64,000 nt of DNA from contig NC_021686.1 of NCBI RefSeq assembly GCF_000247815.1, positions 8,059,512 through 8,123,511 of the forward strand, given 5' to 3'. The position numbers and the translations under genes are program-made. This DNA comes from Ficedula albicollis (lineage: Eukaryota > Chordata > Aves > Passeriformes > Muscicapidae). A model generated the notes under the pieces. It saw only the letters and a program-made list of their open reading frames with translations. It ran no database searches and was not told where the DNA came from. The first letter of the stretch is position 1. Each line of letters starts with the position of its first letter. Below are positions 14,555-27,243 of this stretch, in pieces.

Positions 14555-15692
14555 GCGGGCACGGGAGGGCATCACCCGCGGGCACGGGAGGGCATCACCC
14601 GCGGGCACGGGAGGGCATCACCCGCGGGCACGGGAGGGCATCACCCGCGGGCACGGGAGGGCATCACCCGCGGGCACGGGAGGGCATCACCCGCGGGCAC
14701 GGGAGGGCATCACCCGCGGGCACGGGAGGGCATCACCCGCGGGCACGGGAGGGCATCACCCGCGGGCACGGGAGGGCATCACCCGCGGGCACGGGAGGGC
14801 ATCACCCGCGGGCACGGGAGGGCATCACCCGCGGGCACGGGAGGGCATCACCCGCGGGCACGGGAGGGCATCACCCGCGGGCACGGGAGGGCATCACCCG
14901 CGGGCACGGGAGGGCATCACCCGCGGGCACGGGAGGGCATCACCCGCGGGCACGGGAGGGCATCACCCGCGGGCACGGGAGGGCATCACCCGCGGGCACG
15001 GGAGGGCATCACCCGCGGGCACGGGAGGGCATCACCCGCGGGCACGGGAGGGCATCACCCGCGGGCACGGGAGGGCATCACCCGCGGGCACGGGAGGGCA
15101 TCACCCGCGGGCACGGGAGGGCATCACCCGCGGGCACGGGAGGGCATCACCCGCGGGCACGGGAGGGCATCACCCGCGGGCACGGGAGGGCATCACCCGC
15201 GGGCACGGGAGGGCATCACCCGCGGGCACGGGAGGGCATCACCCGCGGGCACGGGAGGGCATCACCCGCGGGCACGGGAGGGCATCACCCGCGGGCACGG
15301 GAGGGCATCACCCGCGGGCACGGGAGGGCATCACCCGCGGGCACGGGAGGGCATCACCCGCGGGCACGGGAGGGCATCACCCGCGGGCACGGGAGGGCAT
15401 CACCCGCGGGCACGGGAGGGCATCACCCGCGGGCACGGGAGGGCATCACCCGCGGGCACGGGAGGGCATCACCCGCGGGCACGGGAGGGCATCACCCGCG
15501 GGCACGGGAGGGCATCACCCGCGGGCACGGGAGGGCATCACCCGCGGGCACGGGAGGGCATCACCCGCGGGCACGGGAGGGCATCACCCGCGGGCACGGG
15601 AGGGCATCACCCGCGGGCACGGGAGGGCATCACCCGCGGGCACGGGAGGGCATCACCCGCGGGCACGGGAGGGCATCACCTGCGGGCACGGT
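14555..15692 (+). repeat. 23-bp GC-rich minisatellite, about 49 copies
   Basis: The unit begins CGCGGGCACGGGAGGGCATC and ends ACC. Copies are almost perfectly identical for 1.1 kb; the last unit has a C-to-T change (CTGCGG). Each unit has CpG sites and G runs. Confidence 0.97.
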
Positions 15693-16775
15693 GCGGGGAG
15701 ACTTCACGGAGCCGCGGGAGGTGAGCGCTGCCGAATCCACCTGGCCTCACCTTACAAAAGGCAGAACTCCTGCTGACAGAAGGGATTTACCGAAGGCCAG
15801 GCGGCTCTTGGCACAGAAGCCGGGCATCCCTCCCTGGCCAAACACCATCGCTGGCCTCCTGGCCAGCCCCGGAGGATCCATCCATCCGTGGGGCATCCCC
15901 CCCAAACCACAGTGGCCCGCAGCCACCACAGGGGCTTGCAGCCTTCGTTAGCCATCCCTAATTATTTCCAGGCGGCACGGAGCCAGTGACCTTGCATAGG
16001 AAAAAAACCACTTGAGCCTCATTCAAATTCAGCCTTCCACCTCTATTACACGGGAACAGCTCCGGAGATGACAGGCTCTGCACCACGCCTATGCAGCAGT
16101 AAAATGCCTGTTTCTGAGCTGTTCACAGCATTTTTACTCATCACGTGCTGCTCGCAGGCAGTGAGGGAAGCGGCTCTTTAACCCACCCCACAAGTCAGGA
16201 TTTTTGCCCTGAAAACACCGCAGCATCCCAGGAGGGTGGATTTTGCACCCTGTGCTCAAAGCAGAGCTGGTGGCAGCGAGCTGAGGCACAGCTCCTCCCC
16301 GGACACTCCAAGCAGCCGTGGAGCTGGAGGCTCGGCTGCTCAGAGCCACGCCGCTGCCCAGAGCCACAGTGCCAGCTGGCAGGGGCATGAGACCCTCTGT
16401 GTCCAGAAGGATTCTTATGACTCGTGGCATTTGGCCATGTGCCACAAGAACATGGGTCTGGAGCAGCCCGAGGGTCCAGCCAGCCTCATTTCCATCTCCA
16501 TTAGAGGACAGTAATTCACTTTTGTCCACCACATCCTCCACCAAGGCGAGGCTCAGGGATTCCCTAAAGCCGAGCTGTGCCTGGGCATTGGATGTGACCC
16601 CTCGCAGAGCCCCGTGCCCTGTACGTTCTCAGTGCTGTGTGCCAGCAGTGCCAGGGGCTGGACTGTCCCTGCTCCAGCCTGTCCTGATGGAAAAACTCGC
16701 TGGGCATTGAATTGCAGCCTGGTAATCCCATCAGGTGTTCTCACACAGGTGACTGTCCCTGTCCACCTTCATCCC

Positions 16776-16803
16776 ACACCTCACCTCACCTCACCTCAGG
16801 TGC
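16776..16803 (+). repeat. (CACCT)n short repeat
   Basis: Five tandem CACCT units within CCCACACCTCACCTCACCTC and the following bases. Confidence 0.8.
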
Positions 16804-19800
16804 CTCCACCACACCTCACCACATGCTCTGTCTCCATCACACAGCAAAGCTCTGCACCTCCCAGCCCTCAGGTAGCAGAGAGCAAAGAAACCCTTCCCAG
16901 CACGTCCCCAAACCCACCTGGCTGCACAGACCCACCCTGGGCCCCTCCATCCCCTCCAGCCCACCTGGCAGTGCCCATCTGTGCACCCCTGCCCCACAGC
17001 TGCCATCCCTGGGCTCTCCTCGTGGGCACCACCATGGTTGGGGCACTGTGGGGAGCCATGCCAGGGGTGCTGTGCAGGGTGGTCAGCATGGTCAGGGTGG
17101 TCAGCAGGGTCGTGGAGAGCAGCCTGGCAGCCCCACCACATGCTCACCAGCACTGGCACCAAGCTGGACCGGGCACATTGGGGAGGGGATGAGAATCCAT
17201 CACAGACTCTGACCAGACACAGGAACAGGATGAGCAGCTCCTTAAATACCTGCCCATAATGAGGAGCAAGAAAAAGTGCTCCATCATGGGTGATTGCGAT
17301 CTCAGGGACATTTGCTTGGCGCTTTTAAAAATTAAAGATAATAACTTTCTAACAGAAACAATCTTGCTGTCACCTTGGGGAAATTCTCTGCTTGGCCTCA
17401 CTCAGAGGGCTGAGAGGAGCTGGAGGCGGGGGAAGAGCTGGTGCCTGGCCAGGGCAGCTGCTTCCAGCCCGATTTAATGCCTTCACTGAGACCCAGCTCA
17501 GCTCAGCGGAGCCAAAACCAGCCATGGACAAAACCATCAGGGGAAATGGAAACTCAGGAGCAAGGGCAGGCACTTTCCTGCACCTCACACCCCTGCCAGG
17601 CCTACTGGAAAGGGGAATGGGAAATTGAATCAAAAGATTAAAAACTGGGCACTGATATGGGAGATAGCAGGCCACAACAAGTGACTGATGGGAGAAGCTG
17701 ATGGGATCAGTTAAAATTAATCTGCAACTGAAAGGTCAAGGCAAAACAAGGAGGAATTCTTTCATTGTGTTGGAAGGAGCTTTCCTGAGGTGTAAACCGC
17801 CACTGGATCATGACAGTGTAACTGTCAGTCAGGGAGCAGAAGTGACACGTGCTTATTTATTCATCAGATACTTCTGTTCTGTACTTTGAGACAAACAGGC
17901 TCCTGAATTCTGGCAGGAGCTGGGGGGATGCTAAACAGCGACTGCAAAGTGTAAACAGAATCGGGAGGACTAGAGAACTTCCTCCCAGGAGCATTCAGAG
18001 AATGGGCTGAGAAGGCTTCTGAAGATCTAAAATGGATTTTAATAAAGCTTGGCATTCTGTTGGATTTCTAGAAGGCGGGAGAAGCTGGTTTAATGCCAGG
18101 AGTGATGCGATGGGCAATGGCAGGAGCTGTGTCCCCAGCACCGCCCATGGGTTAGCAGAGGTGGGAACAGAGGAGGAGGCAAATGTCAAACAGCCTTATG
18201 GAAAACAGATTTATCAAACTTCATAAATTTCTCTTTATATAGTTACAAATTCAGTTGATAAAGGAAGTCAGTAACATAATACATTTAAGAGTTCCACAGG
18301 GCATTTGCTTTAGCTCTCCTGAAAAAGTTAAAGACCTGTATTATGCAGGATCAACAGTGCTTTATTAACGGGGCTGGGAGCTCACAGAGACAGTCCCTTC
18401 ATCCGAGGGATGCTCCTGCACGAGGACAGCGCTGAGCTACCACCACATCTCTATTGAGAGTACTGAATAAAACATGAAATAATTGGGAGTAAAACAGGGA
18501 AATGGCAGAGAAAAGACTGATGGGAGTACTGGCAAAGGGGGAGGTGGGTCAGGCAGATTCGGGCAGCTCAGGCTCATTCAGCCATGGCCATCCCTATACA
18601 GCCAGCTTCAAGGATTAGGAGGGAGGAACCAGGAGAGCAAGTTCCAGTTTGGGGGTGGGAGATGCTGCTCAGTCGCAGAGGATGGGCTGGGGATCCCATC
18701 ACTCTGGGGACTCCCTGTGAGGGGCTCAGTGGCCTCAAAGTTCAACCAGACTCACAACAGGTGGAACATGGACAGACACCACACACGGCTACAGGAGACC
18801 TAGGTACCAGAGATCATTTCTTGTGTTCAAGGGCAGGCTGAGGAGCTCAGGAGCTCTCCAGTGGAACCCCTGGCCCAGGGACATCCTCAGGGGCAGCCTC
18901 CAGGAGTGACCATCCATCCAGCACTGAGCCTTGCAGGAGCTGCAGCTCAGGTGTAGAAAGGACTGGGCAGGGTCCTGAGGGTCAGCTGATGGTGCCTGCA
19001 ATACTGTGTGTAAATCCAGACAGGATCATCCCAAAAGAGCAGCCCTGAAATTCCCCAGGCTCAGCAGACAGAAACTGTGCTGGCAAAAGCTGTGCTGGAG
19101 CTGCTGTGGGGACACTGGAGGGGCCAGGATGGGCCCAAGGGGGACAGCTCAGCTGAAGGACAGCTCTGGGACACCAGATGTCTGTGTCCTCTGCAGAACA
19201 CCCCACATCCCACCCCAGAGGAATGTAGGATGCTGAGCATCCTCTGTGAGGGAGGCAGGCAGAGCAACGCTTGGCCTCCTCCAGAAATGACAGAGCACTT
19301 TATTCTGATGAGGGAAATGAAGGAGGAAAGGAAAAGTACCACATCGCCTTAAAATATGGTATTTTGAGCAGCATTGGCCAAATCCTCCTGCTCCTTCTGC
19401 CGGTTTCAGATGCGCATGATGCCATGGAGCCAGTCCCAATCTACACCACGCAGCAGGGAGGACACGGGGCCTCCCCGCATTTAATGATGCTGCATTTAAT
19501 GGTGCTGAATTTAATTAAGTTTGATGAAAACCGAAGTTCTGTTACTTTCTTGAAAACACCACGAGCCTAAGCAGCTATTTCTCAACTTCAGCTCTCTCCC
19601 CAAAGTGCCGTGTGCTTCCCTCCCTTCCGTACGGACACAGCGGGCACAGAGGGGAGCAAGGGACACTGAAACAGCCACGGGGGACACGCACTGACAAGCG
19701 CTGGTCACACCTGAGCTGGACACACCAAGGGACACCTGTCGAGCGTTCACACATTGTAAAAGCCATAATCAGGATCCCAACTCTGCGATTCCAAGCAGAC

Positions 19801-19979
19801 TCTCGCGGCCCAGCAGCCTGGGAACACCTGCCTGGGCTCCAGTGATTGAGTCAAGCGCTAATTTGTGTTTCCCAGTGTGGGTGGCTCTCCATGGGTCTGC
19901 GGCGGCTCCATTCAGGATTTATCCGCTCTCGCCGATGGGCTTGTGACGCTCACGTGGTGCGTGGCTCCCACGCAGGCGC

Positions 19980-20098
19980 CGGGACCGGCAGGGAGGGATG
20001 CTCGGAGCCGGGACCGGCAGGGAGGGTTGCTCGGAGCCAGGACCGGCAGGGAGGGATGCTCGGAGCAGGGACCCGCAGGGAGGGATGCTCGGAGCCGG
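19980..20098 (+). repeat. 30-bp minisatellite, four copies
   Basis: The unit contains GGACCGGCAGGGAGGGATGC followed by TCGGAGCC. It lies in a CpG-dense patch of intron 1. Confidence 0.93.
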
Positions 20099-20755
20099 CG
20101 CTCCCGTCGGGCAGCTCCGCGCTGAGCCCCGCGGGCTCCACGCTCGATTCCCCCCGCGTTACCCACGTCCAGCCCCCGCTGCCGGCGGAAAGTTCAGGCC
20201 TGAGGCGGCTCCCGAGGGGCAGGGAGCTCTGCTCAGCGCTAAAAGCATCGTGTGCACCGCACGGCCCCTGCGACAGACCGCGCTCGGTCCCGGCACCGGG
20301 GATGGAGCGTCTGTCCTCGCTCAAGCCCGACACAGCGCTCAGAAATCAGCAGGGCCCGCAGCAGAAATCACACGGGACCTGCTGCATGTCACAGGTCCAG
20401 GGCTGTGCCCCCAGCGCTGTCCCGGCTCATCAGCCCGGGCCCCAGCACGGTCCTTTCTCCGCACCGACTCTGAACCCTGCGCAGCTCGGCTGGGGGAAGT
20501 TTTCCCTTCCCGGCACCGCACTGGTTAACACAGCCTGCGAGGCGCCTTCTCCTGCAGAACGCAGGAAGGTGACAAGCAGCCCCAGCACGTCCCCCCAGCA
20601 CCATCACAGCCCCAGATACTCCCCCCGAGCACAGGCTGGGACTGTCCCTGTCCCCGCCGGGCGCTGCCACCCGCACCCAGGCGGGGCTGACGGAGCCCGA
20701 GCCCCGCACGGGGCCCCGGCGGTGCCGCAGGTGCGGAGAGAGCCCCGCGCGGCTC

Positions 20756-20798
20756 CACTCCACTCCCACTCCCACTCCCACTCCCACTCCCACTCCCG
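20756..20798 (+). repeat. (CACTCC)n microsatellite
   Basis: About seven hexanucleotide copies at the edge of the CpG-dense patch. Confidence 0.95.
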
Positions 20799-22109
20799 CA
20801 GCTCTCAGAGCATCAGCACGGGGTAGGATGTGGAACAGGGAGTGCCGAGCCCACGGCGAGCCCGTGCCCTGCTGCTGCCAGCCCCGTGCCCAGCTCAGGG
20901 TGCTGGGCTGGCATCCAGCTCTGAGCTCTGCCATGGCACTGCCAAGCCCTTTCCCGAGTGTGCTGTGCCCAGGGCAGCGGGGCCTCTCTGGCTCCTTCCA
21001 AAGCAGTGATTGATCACAGTGAGGGAAACATAAAACACTGGTTGAAAAAAAAAAAATGCAGGTAGCAAACCAAAGAATTTTGGAAATTACTCATGCCTCC
21101 AGCGATCCCATCTTTCACATCCCTGGCTCCTGCCTCCTTGGCTCCCTCAGCCCAAGAGGGGAGACAGATTATCTCAAATTATTTATTATGGAATTAGAGC
21201 ATGATCCAAACCCTCCTTGAATCAATAAAAAAGCTCTGCCTGACTTCATTTGGTTTAGGACCGAGGACCAGGAGCAGACAGGGCATTTCTGCATCCATAG
21301 CCGTGACTCACCGAGAACTTTCCAACGTGCAGGAGCAGCTCAGAGCCGTGGCTCGCCTGCCCCCAGCGCTGGAGGGGTCGCTGCTGGCCTGGGGCTGTCT
21401 GACACCGCCAGGGCCCCACCGGATAGCGGGGCAGCTTCGCCTGAGCACACAGGACACCCACTGCTGCCACCAATTGTAAAAGTTAGGGCCCAAGGTGATG
21501 CCACCGGCCATTTTTTACTGCGCAGGTACCAGCACCTGGCTCTGTTAGAGCTCATCTTTAAGCACAGCCTGTGGATGCTCAGCAACACCTCAATCAGCAG
21601 CTTTGGGGCAAAAGTGCCCCAAATTGTGGCCTGTGCTGCAGGAGGGCGGCAGCTGCTGGGGCCCCGCCAAGCAGGCGCTGCTGCGGGAGGGGAGCAGCGG
21701 GGCGAAGCGGCGAGGCCGGGCAGACAGGAGCTCGCCCGTGGGGCAGCCGTGCTGCGCCCACCTTGCAGCCCAGCTCGCCCCGCTGTGCTGCTCGGAGGGA
21801 AAGGGGCTGGCGCTGGACCTGGGGCTCGGTGATGACAACGCTGGGTGCGGTGCGGTTCCCCCCGGTGACAGGGACGCGTGGCCAGCGGAGCAGGGCCGGA
21901 GAGGGGCAGCAGCCGCGGGCCTCTCGCTAACACATTCCCGATCAGGAAAGGGACCTGTGGCCCCTCAGCCCGGAGCTCCCCGGGAGGACACAGCGCGTCC
22001 GCCGCCGGTCCCCAGCACGGGGGCAGCCGCAGCCCCGCTCCCCACGGCCCCCGTGCTCCGCCGGGAGCATCCTCCGTGAGGTTCCAGCTCGGTGCCACCG
22101 CGAGTGCCC

Positions 22110-22853
22110 GGGGAGGAGCGCGGAAAGGCGGCAGCGGGGAGCGGCGGGGCCGCCGGGCCGAGGGATGCTCGCATGGCCGGGGGATGCGCCGCTCGCCGGG
22201 GGCCCCGATCTGGGGTGGGGGGTCCCGCGATGCAACCCTTCCCCCGAAGTTTTGGGGCCGCGGGGGTCGGTACCTTCCAGGCAGCACGTCCTCCAGAGCC
22301 CCGAGTGGGTCATCACCTCCTCGTTCTTGCGGCTCGTGTCGTTGTCGCTCATGGACTTAGTCCTGCACACGCCGCGCGAGTAGAGCCAGTAGTCAGTGCC
22401 CACGGCGATGGTCATCAGGCTGAAGGCTGCGAAGGCTCCCACCGTGGTGACGAGCATCTGGACGCCTCTGTCACACATCCTGGGGAGGAGCGCGGAAAGG
22501 CGGCAGCGGGGAGCGGCGGGGCCGCCGGGCCGAGGGATGCTCGCATGGCCGGGGGATGCGCCGCTCGCCGGGGGCCCCGATCTGGGGTGGGGGGTCCCGC
22601 GATGCAACCCTTCCCCCGAAGTTTTGGGGCCGCGGGGGTCGGTACCTTCCAGGCAGCACGTCCTCCAGAGCCCCGAGTGGGTCATCACCTCCTCGTTCTT
22701 GCGGCTCGTGTCGTTGTCGCTCATGGACTTAGTCCTGCACACGCCGCGCGAGTAGAGCCAGTAGTCAGTGCCCACGGCGATGGTCATCAGGCTGAAGGCT
22801 GCGAAGGCTCCCACCGTGGTGACGAGCATCTGGACGCCTCTGTCACACATCCT
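22110..22853. repeat. Perfect 372-bp tandem duplication spanning CACNG3 exon 1
   Basis: The units are 22,110-22,481 and 22,482-22,853. Each holds the exon 1 coding sequence from codon 2 plus about 164 bp of downstream intron. I see no mismatch between units. The right edge is three bases inside the start codon boundary, and a pure-C run begins 57 bp further right. Confidence 0.93.
22274..22481 (-). pseudogene. CACNG3: Second, 5'-truncated copy of CACNG3 exon 1
   Basis: This stretch repeats exon 1 from codon 2 (AGG) to the donor, apparently base for base, 372 bp downstream in the transcript. It lacks the initiator ATG: the sequence before AGGATGTG is CTCCTCCCC instead. It keeps the Met at codon 3 and an intact donor at 22,273. 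Because 372 is a multiple of three and no stop intervenes, an unspliced read from the true ATG passes through the intervening DNA into this copy in frame. Either a very recent tandem duplication or, more likely given the nearby C run, a false assembly duplication. It should not be annotated as a second functional exon without RNA evidence. Confidence 0.8.
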
Positions 22854-22856
22854 CAT
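22646..22856 (-). CDS. CACNG3: CACNG3 exon 1, start codon copy (TARP gamma-3)
   Basis: The first 70 codons plus one base open with [18 protein letters not shown]. They cover the short cytoplasmic N terminus, transmembrane helix 1 (about residues 9-33, through the [10 protein letters not shown] region) and the start of the first extracellular loop. The claudin-family GLWRTCC signature is at residues 62-68. The MRMC start and the [15 protein letters not shown] loop identify gamma-3 rather than gamma-2, which starts MGLF. The ATG is at 22,856-22,854 and the donor (GAAG, then GTACCG) follows at 22,645. The exon ends in phase 1, matching exon 2 about 22 kb away. Residues 3-70 recur in a second downstream copy. 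PRKCB lies upstream on the same strand, as in human. Confidence 0.94.
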
Positions 22857-22866
22857 GCTGCTTCAT
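22843..22866 (-). promoter_or_regulatory. Short uORF overlapping the CACNG3 start codon
   Basis: An ATG at 22,866-22,864, ten bases upstream of the CACNG3 ATG and out of frame, opens a seven-codon frame (MKQHEDV) that stops inside exon 1. Both ATGs have A at -3 and A at +4, so neither context is clearly stronger. Overlapping uORFs of this kind usually lower initiation at the main ATG; that effect here is inferred. Confidence 0.5.
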
Positions 22867-22910
22867 CCTCCGGCGGCGGCTCGCAGGGGAAGGGCCGGCG
22901 CCGCCGCCCG

Positions 22911-23775
<865 letters not shown>

Positions 23776-25118
23776 ACCGGCACCGGGGGGGACGGGGACC
23801 GGCACGGAAACCCACCCCGGGGTGCCGGCACTGGGCGGGGACCGTGACCGTGACTGCCCCGGGAACCCCACCCCAGGGCGCTGGGATCGGGACTGCCCCG
23901 GGGGATCGGGAGAGGCACCTTACAAGAATACCTGGACTGGGAGGGGGAACCCACCCCGGGGTGCCGGGACTGAGCGGGGACCGGGGGGCCGAGACCGTGA
24001 CCGCCCCGGGGACCACCCCCCGTGATTCTGGGACCGGACCGGGACTGTCTTGGGAAGTCCCCTGGAAGTGCCAGCAGCGCCCGGGGACAGTGACCCACCC
24101 GCAGCACCCCCCGGCACGGGGCCGCTCGGTTCCGACTCCCCCCAGCTCAGTCTGCTCGGTGCCCGCGCAGCGGAACCGGGCACCGGGAGGCATCTGGGAC
24201 GAGGGGCTGGGGCCGCACAGAGGACCCCAGGGAGGGCACAGCACTGCCCACGGAGCTGTCCCTGCCCCGGCAATACCATAGTTTATCCGCTGCCCACGAG
24301 ATGCTTCAGCCTGAACATCCCTCGTACCCACAAGCCACTCCTGCAGCATTCCCAGCAGCTAACCCCCCTGCCCTCCCCGCTGTCTCCCCATCTCCCTGAA
24401 ACATCCCTCAGCCGGCTGGATGAGCCCATGACTCATGCGACCTTTCCAACAAGCCTGGAATACACTTACCTCTGGAATTCACGGTCCTGTGAGGGCCACG
24501 GTGAGACGGGAAAGCGAATGATTTACACGCTGGCGTGTGCTTCCCCAGCCCTCATCTGTATGCACTCACATGGAAATACTAGTTATTTACTCCAAAAATG
24601 CAAACAGAGAATTATGAAGGCACTGAGAAATTAAGAATGCGAAAATTAAGTGGCTCCTCAGCCTGAAATCACCGTTTGTGCTGCTCCCCAGGCAGGGCAC
24701 GCTGATTGCTGCCCCGCTGGCTGCCGGCTGTGGATCACCCTGGTTCATTCCCTGCTTCCCCACGGGCCCTGTGCCTGGTTCCCAGCTCAGGCTGGAGGCG
24801 GTGCGGCTCTGCCCAGGCTCTCCGGGCTCACAGCACCAGCTCCTGCTTCCCAGCCTTCCCATCTGGAGAGTGGCAGTGCTCGGTGAGCTGGGAGGGGACA
24901 CAGCTCTCTGAGGAGTGTGAGCATGGGGACACGGGCTGGGGTCAGCAGCACCCACCCACCCTGCACCACAGGGGCCCTTCCTGGGCATTTTTTGGGGAGG
25001 GGTTTTCGCTTCTCAGTTCTGGGGAGAGTTGCTGGCAGAGGCACGTGATGGTTCCCAGGTCACATCTTGGTGTCACAGACTGGGCACTGGGATGAACCCT
25101 GGGCTGCCCTGGGACATG

Positions 25119-25397
25119 AATCACAGAACCCTGGAATGGTTTGGGCTGGAAGGAATCTTTAAGATCATCCAATCCCACTCTTGCTATGGACAGGGACACC
25201 TCCCACTGTCCCAGGCTGCTCCAAGCCCTGTCCAGCCTGACCTTAGACACTGCCAGGGATCCAGGGGCAGCCACAGCTGCTCTGGGCACCCTGTGCCAGG
25301 GCTTCCCCACCCTCACAGGCAAGACCTTCTTCCTCATATCTGATATAAATCTCTCCTCTTTTAATTCAAAACTGTTCCCTCTTGTCCTATCTGCGTA
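25119..25397 (-). mobile_element. CR1 LINE 3' fragment
   Basis: The longest reversed CR1 piece in the window. The landmarks are ATCACAGAACCCTGGAATGG, GATCATCCAATCCCACTCTT and TTCCCTCTTGTCCTATCTGC. Confidence 0.93.
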
Positions 25398-26029
25398 AAA
25401 AGTTGCTCTTCATGGTTTTCCTAAGCCCCTGGTGCTGAGCAATCCCATGGGCTCCACGAAGGTGGCTCAGAGCACGGCGCAGGGAAAGGCCAGGTTTCTG
25501 TGGGACATCTGCCTCGTGCTGCCACCCCTGCCACCCCTGGCCGTGTCCCCCTGCTGTCACCAGCGCGTGGGGCAGCGCCTGACGCCAGCGCCCTGCCCGG
25601 CCCCCGGCCTGCGCAGAGGCAGCAAAGATATCTCCCACCCACAGCTGAGGGGCTGCAAATTGCGTTGTGAGTGGGGGATTTTGCAGCCTTAATTGTGTTA
25701 TTTTAACACAGCGTGTGTAGGTGTGAGCAGAGTGCACATGTACCGTTTCCTAGGCTTTGAACAAAGCGAGCTCCAACAGAAGCAAAGTCCGTGTCAGATC
25801 GTGTTGGCCCCTGTGGGGCTGGAGGTGGGGACACCCCTGCACCCCTCTCACGGCTCCATGGATGGAGAGTCAGCTCCAGGAGTGTGAGCTCGGAGCTCTG
25901 GCCTCCCCAGGGGTGCACTAAGATTTGGGCCAATGAGAATTTGGTGACCTTGGTGTCCTGCTCTGCAGTTCAAACTGCAGGGTCACAGCCTGGCACCCTG
26001 ACCAGGGCAGCCTGGGCTCCTCCAGCTCC

Positions 26030-26056
26030 AGCTCCAGCTCCAGCTCCAGCTCCATC
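26030..26056 (+). repeat. (CAGCTC)n microsatellite
   Basis: About four to five CAGCTC units in intergenic DNA. Confidence 0.85.
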
Positions 26057-26989
26057 ACCTCTTCCTGTTCCCTCCCTTGTCCATTGTCATCTTCCTGCTC
26101 CTGGACCTGGACCCTGCTCTGCTGGGCAAGTAGAAACAAATTACAAAATCCAGCCCGCACTGCTAAGACGGTACAACTCCTGCAAGAAAAATGCTGTCCT
26201 TGCAGGCAAAAATGTCCTAACCTGAGACTGTTAGGCTTTGTCCTCCCAAATCCAGCGATGAAAGCTCTGCTGCATTTAAATTGGCAAAGTGACAGGAAGT
26301 AAGTAGTTAGAAATAATCCCTAGCTGGATTAGGTTTTTCCTTGAAGGAAGAGAGGCTGATACAAGGCGAGTTTGGGTCATTAGCAATGCAGGGAGATGCT
26401 CCAGCCCTGCCTTGTCTTCACTTCATTCTCTGCTCCCGGGGGCTGCGAGGGGATAAGGACTCCAGAGCCTGGGGCACATGTGTTCATCCTTCCCCACTCC
26501 TACGAGGGGATTATTTATATCTGCACACACTTTGGAAGTGCTGGCTGCAATCCACTGGCTCCAGCAGGGCTCCAGTGGTGAGGCTGGGGTGTCCCTGCGT
26601 GCTGTGCTGCCGGGGTGCCAGCGATGCGCCCGTGCCACAGCCGCAGTGCCCTGGCACCAGCTGCCCGCCCTGGTGCAAACTGGTGCAATTCCCCACCAGC
26701 TCTGCTCTCCCTGCTGGATTTCCGACAGTTGAGTAGCAGTAAAAATAGCAGGGGAGGAACAGAAATCCATTCTGATTAAGCCTCTTTATTCTGAGAGATG
26801 CTGGGGGAGCAGGGGTGGCTCTGTGTGGGCCAGCACCACGCATCTTCCGGGACCAGGCGACCACTCTGGCAGCAGCTGCGTGCCCAGATCTGGGGGTTTT
26901 GCCCACACTCGTGACGTTCCTCAGTGTTTTTTCCCCCTCTGCACTGACACTTTGCCTCCCTGGCAGGAGTGGGGATCAGTCTCTTCTCC

Positions 26990-27243
26990 CACGGAACAAG
27001 GGACAGGACAAGGGGAAACAGCCTCGATTTGCACCAGGGGAGGCTTAAATTGGATATTAGGGAAAATTTCTTCAATGAAAGGGTTGCCAAGTGGTAGAGT
27101 CCCCATAGCTGGAGGGGTTTAAAAGCTGTGTGGATATGGCACGAAGGGACATGGGTTAGTGGTGGCCTTGGCAGCGCTGGAGGAACAGTTGAACACGATG
27201 GTCTTGGAGAGCACTTCCAACCTGAATGATTCCATGATCCTTG
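26990..27243 (+). mobile_element. CR1 LINE 3' fragment
   Basis: Sense orientation. It starts near ACAAGGGACAGGACAAGGGG and ends with CTTCCAACCTGAATGATTCC and ATGATCC. It belongs to a different CR1 subtype from the 9.7-kb copy. Confidence 0.9.

Noticed and set aside
14492..15724. ORF of repeated GHGRASPAGTGGHHPRAREG
   Set aside because: A shadow of the 23-bp minisatellite in a CACNG3 intron; the reading frame is a by-product of the repeat unit.
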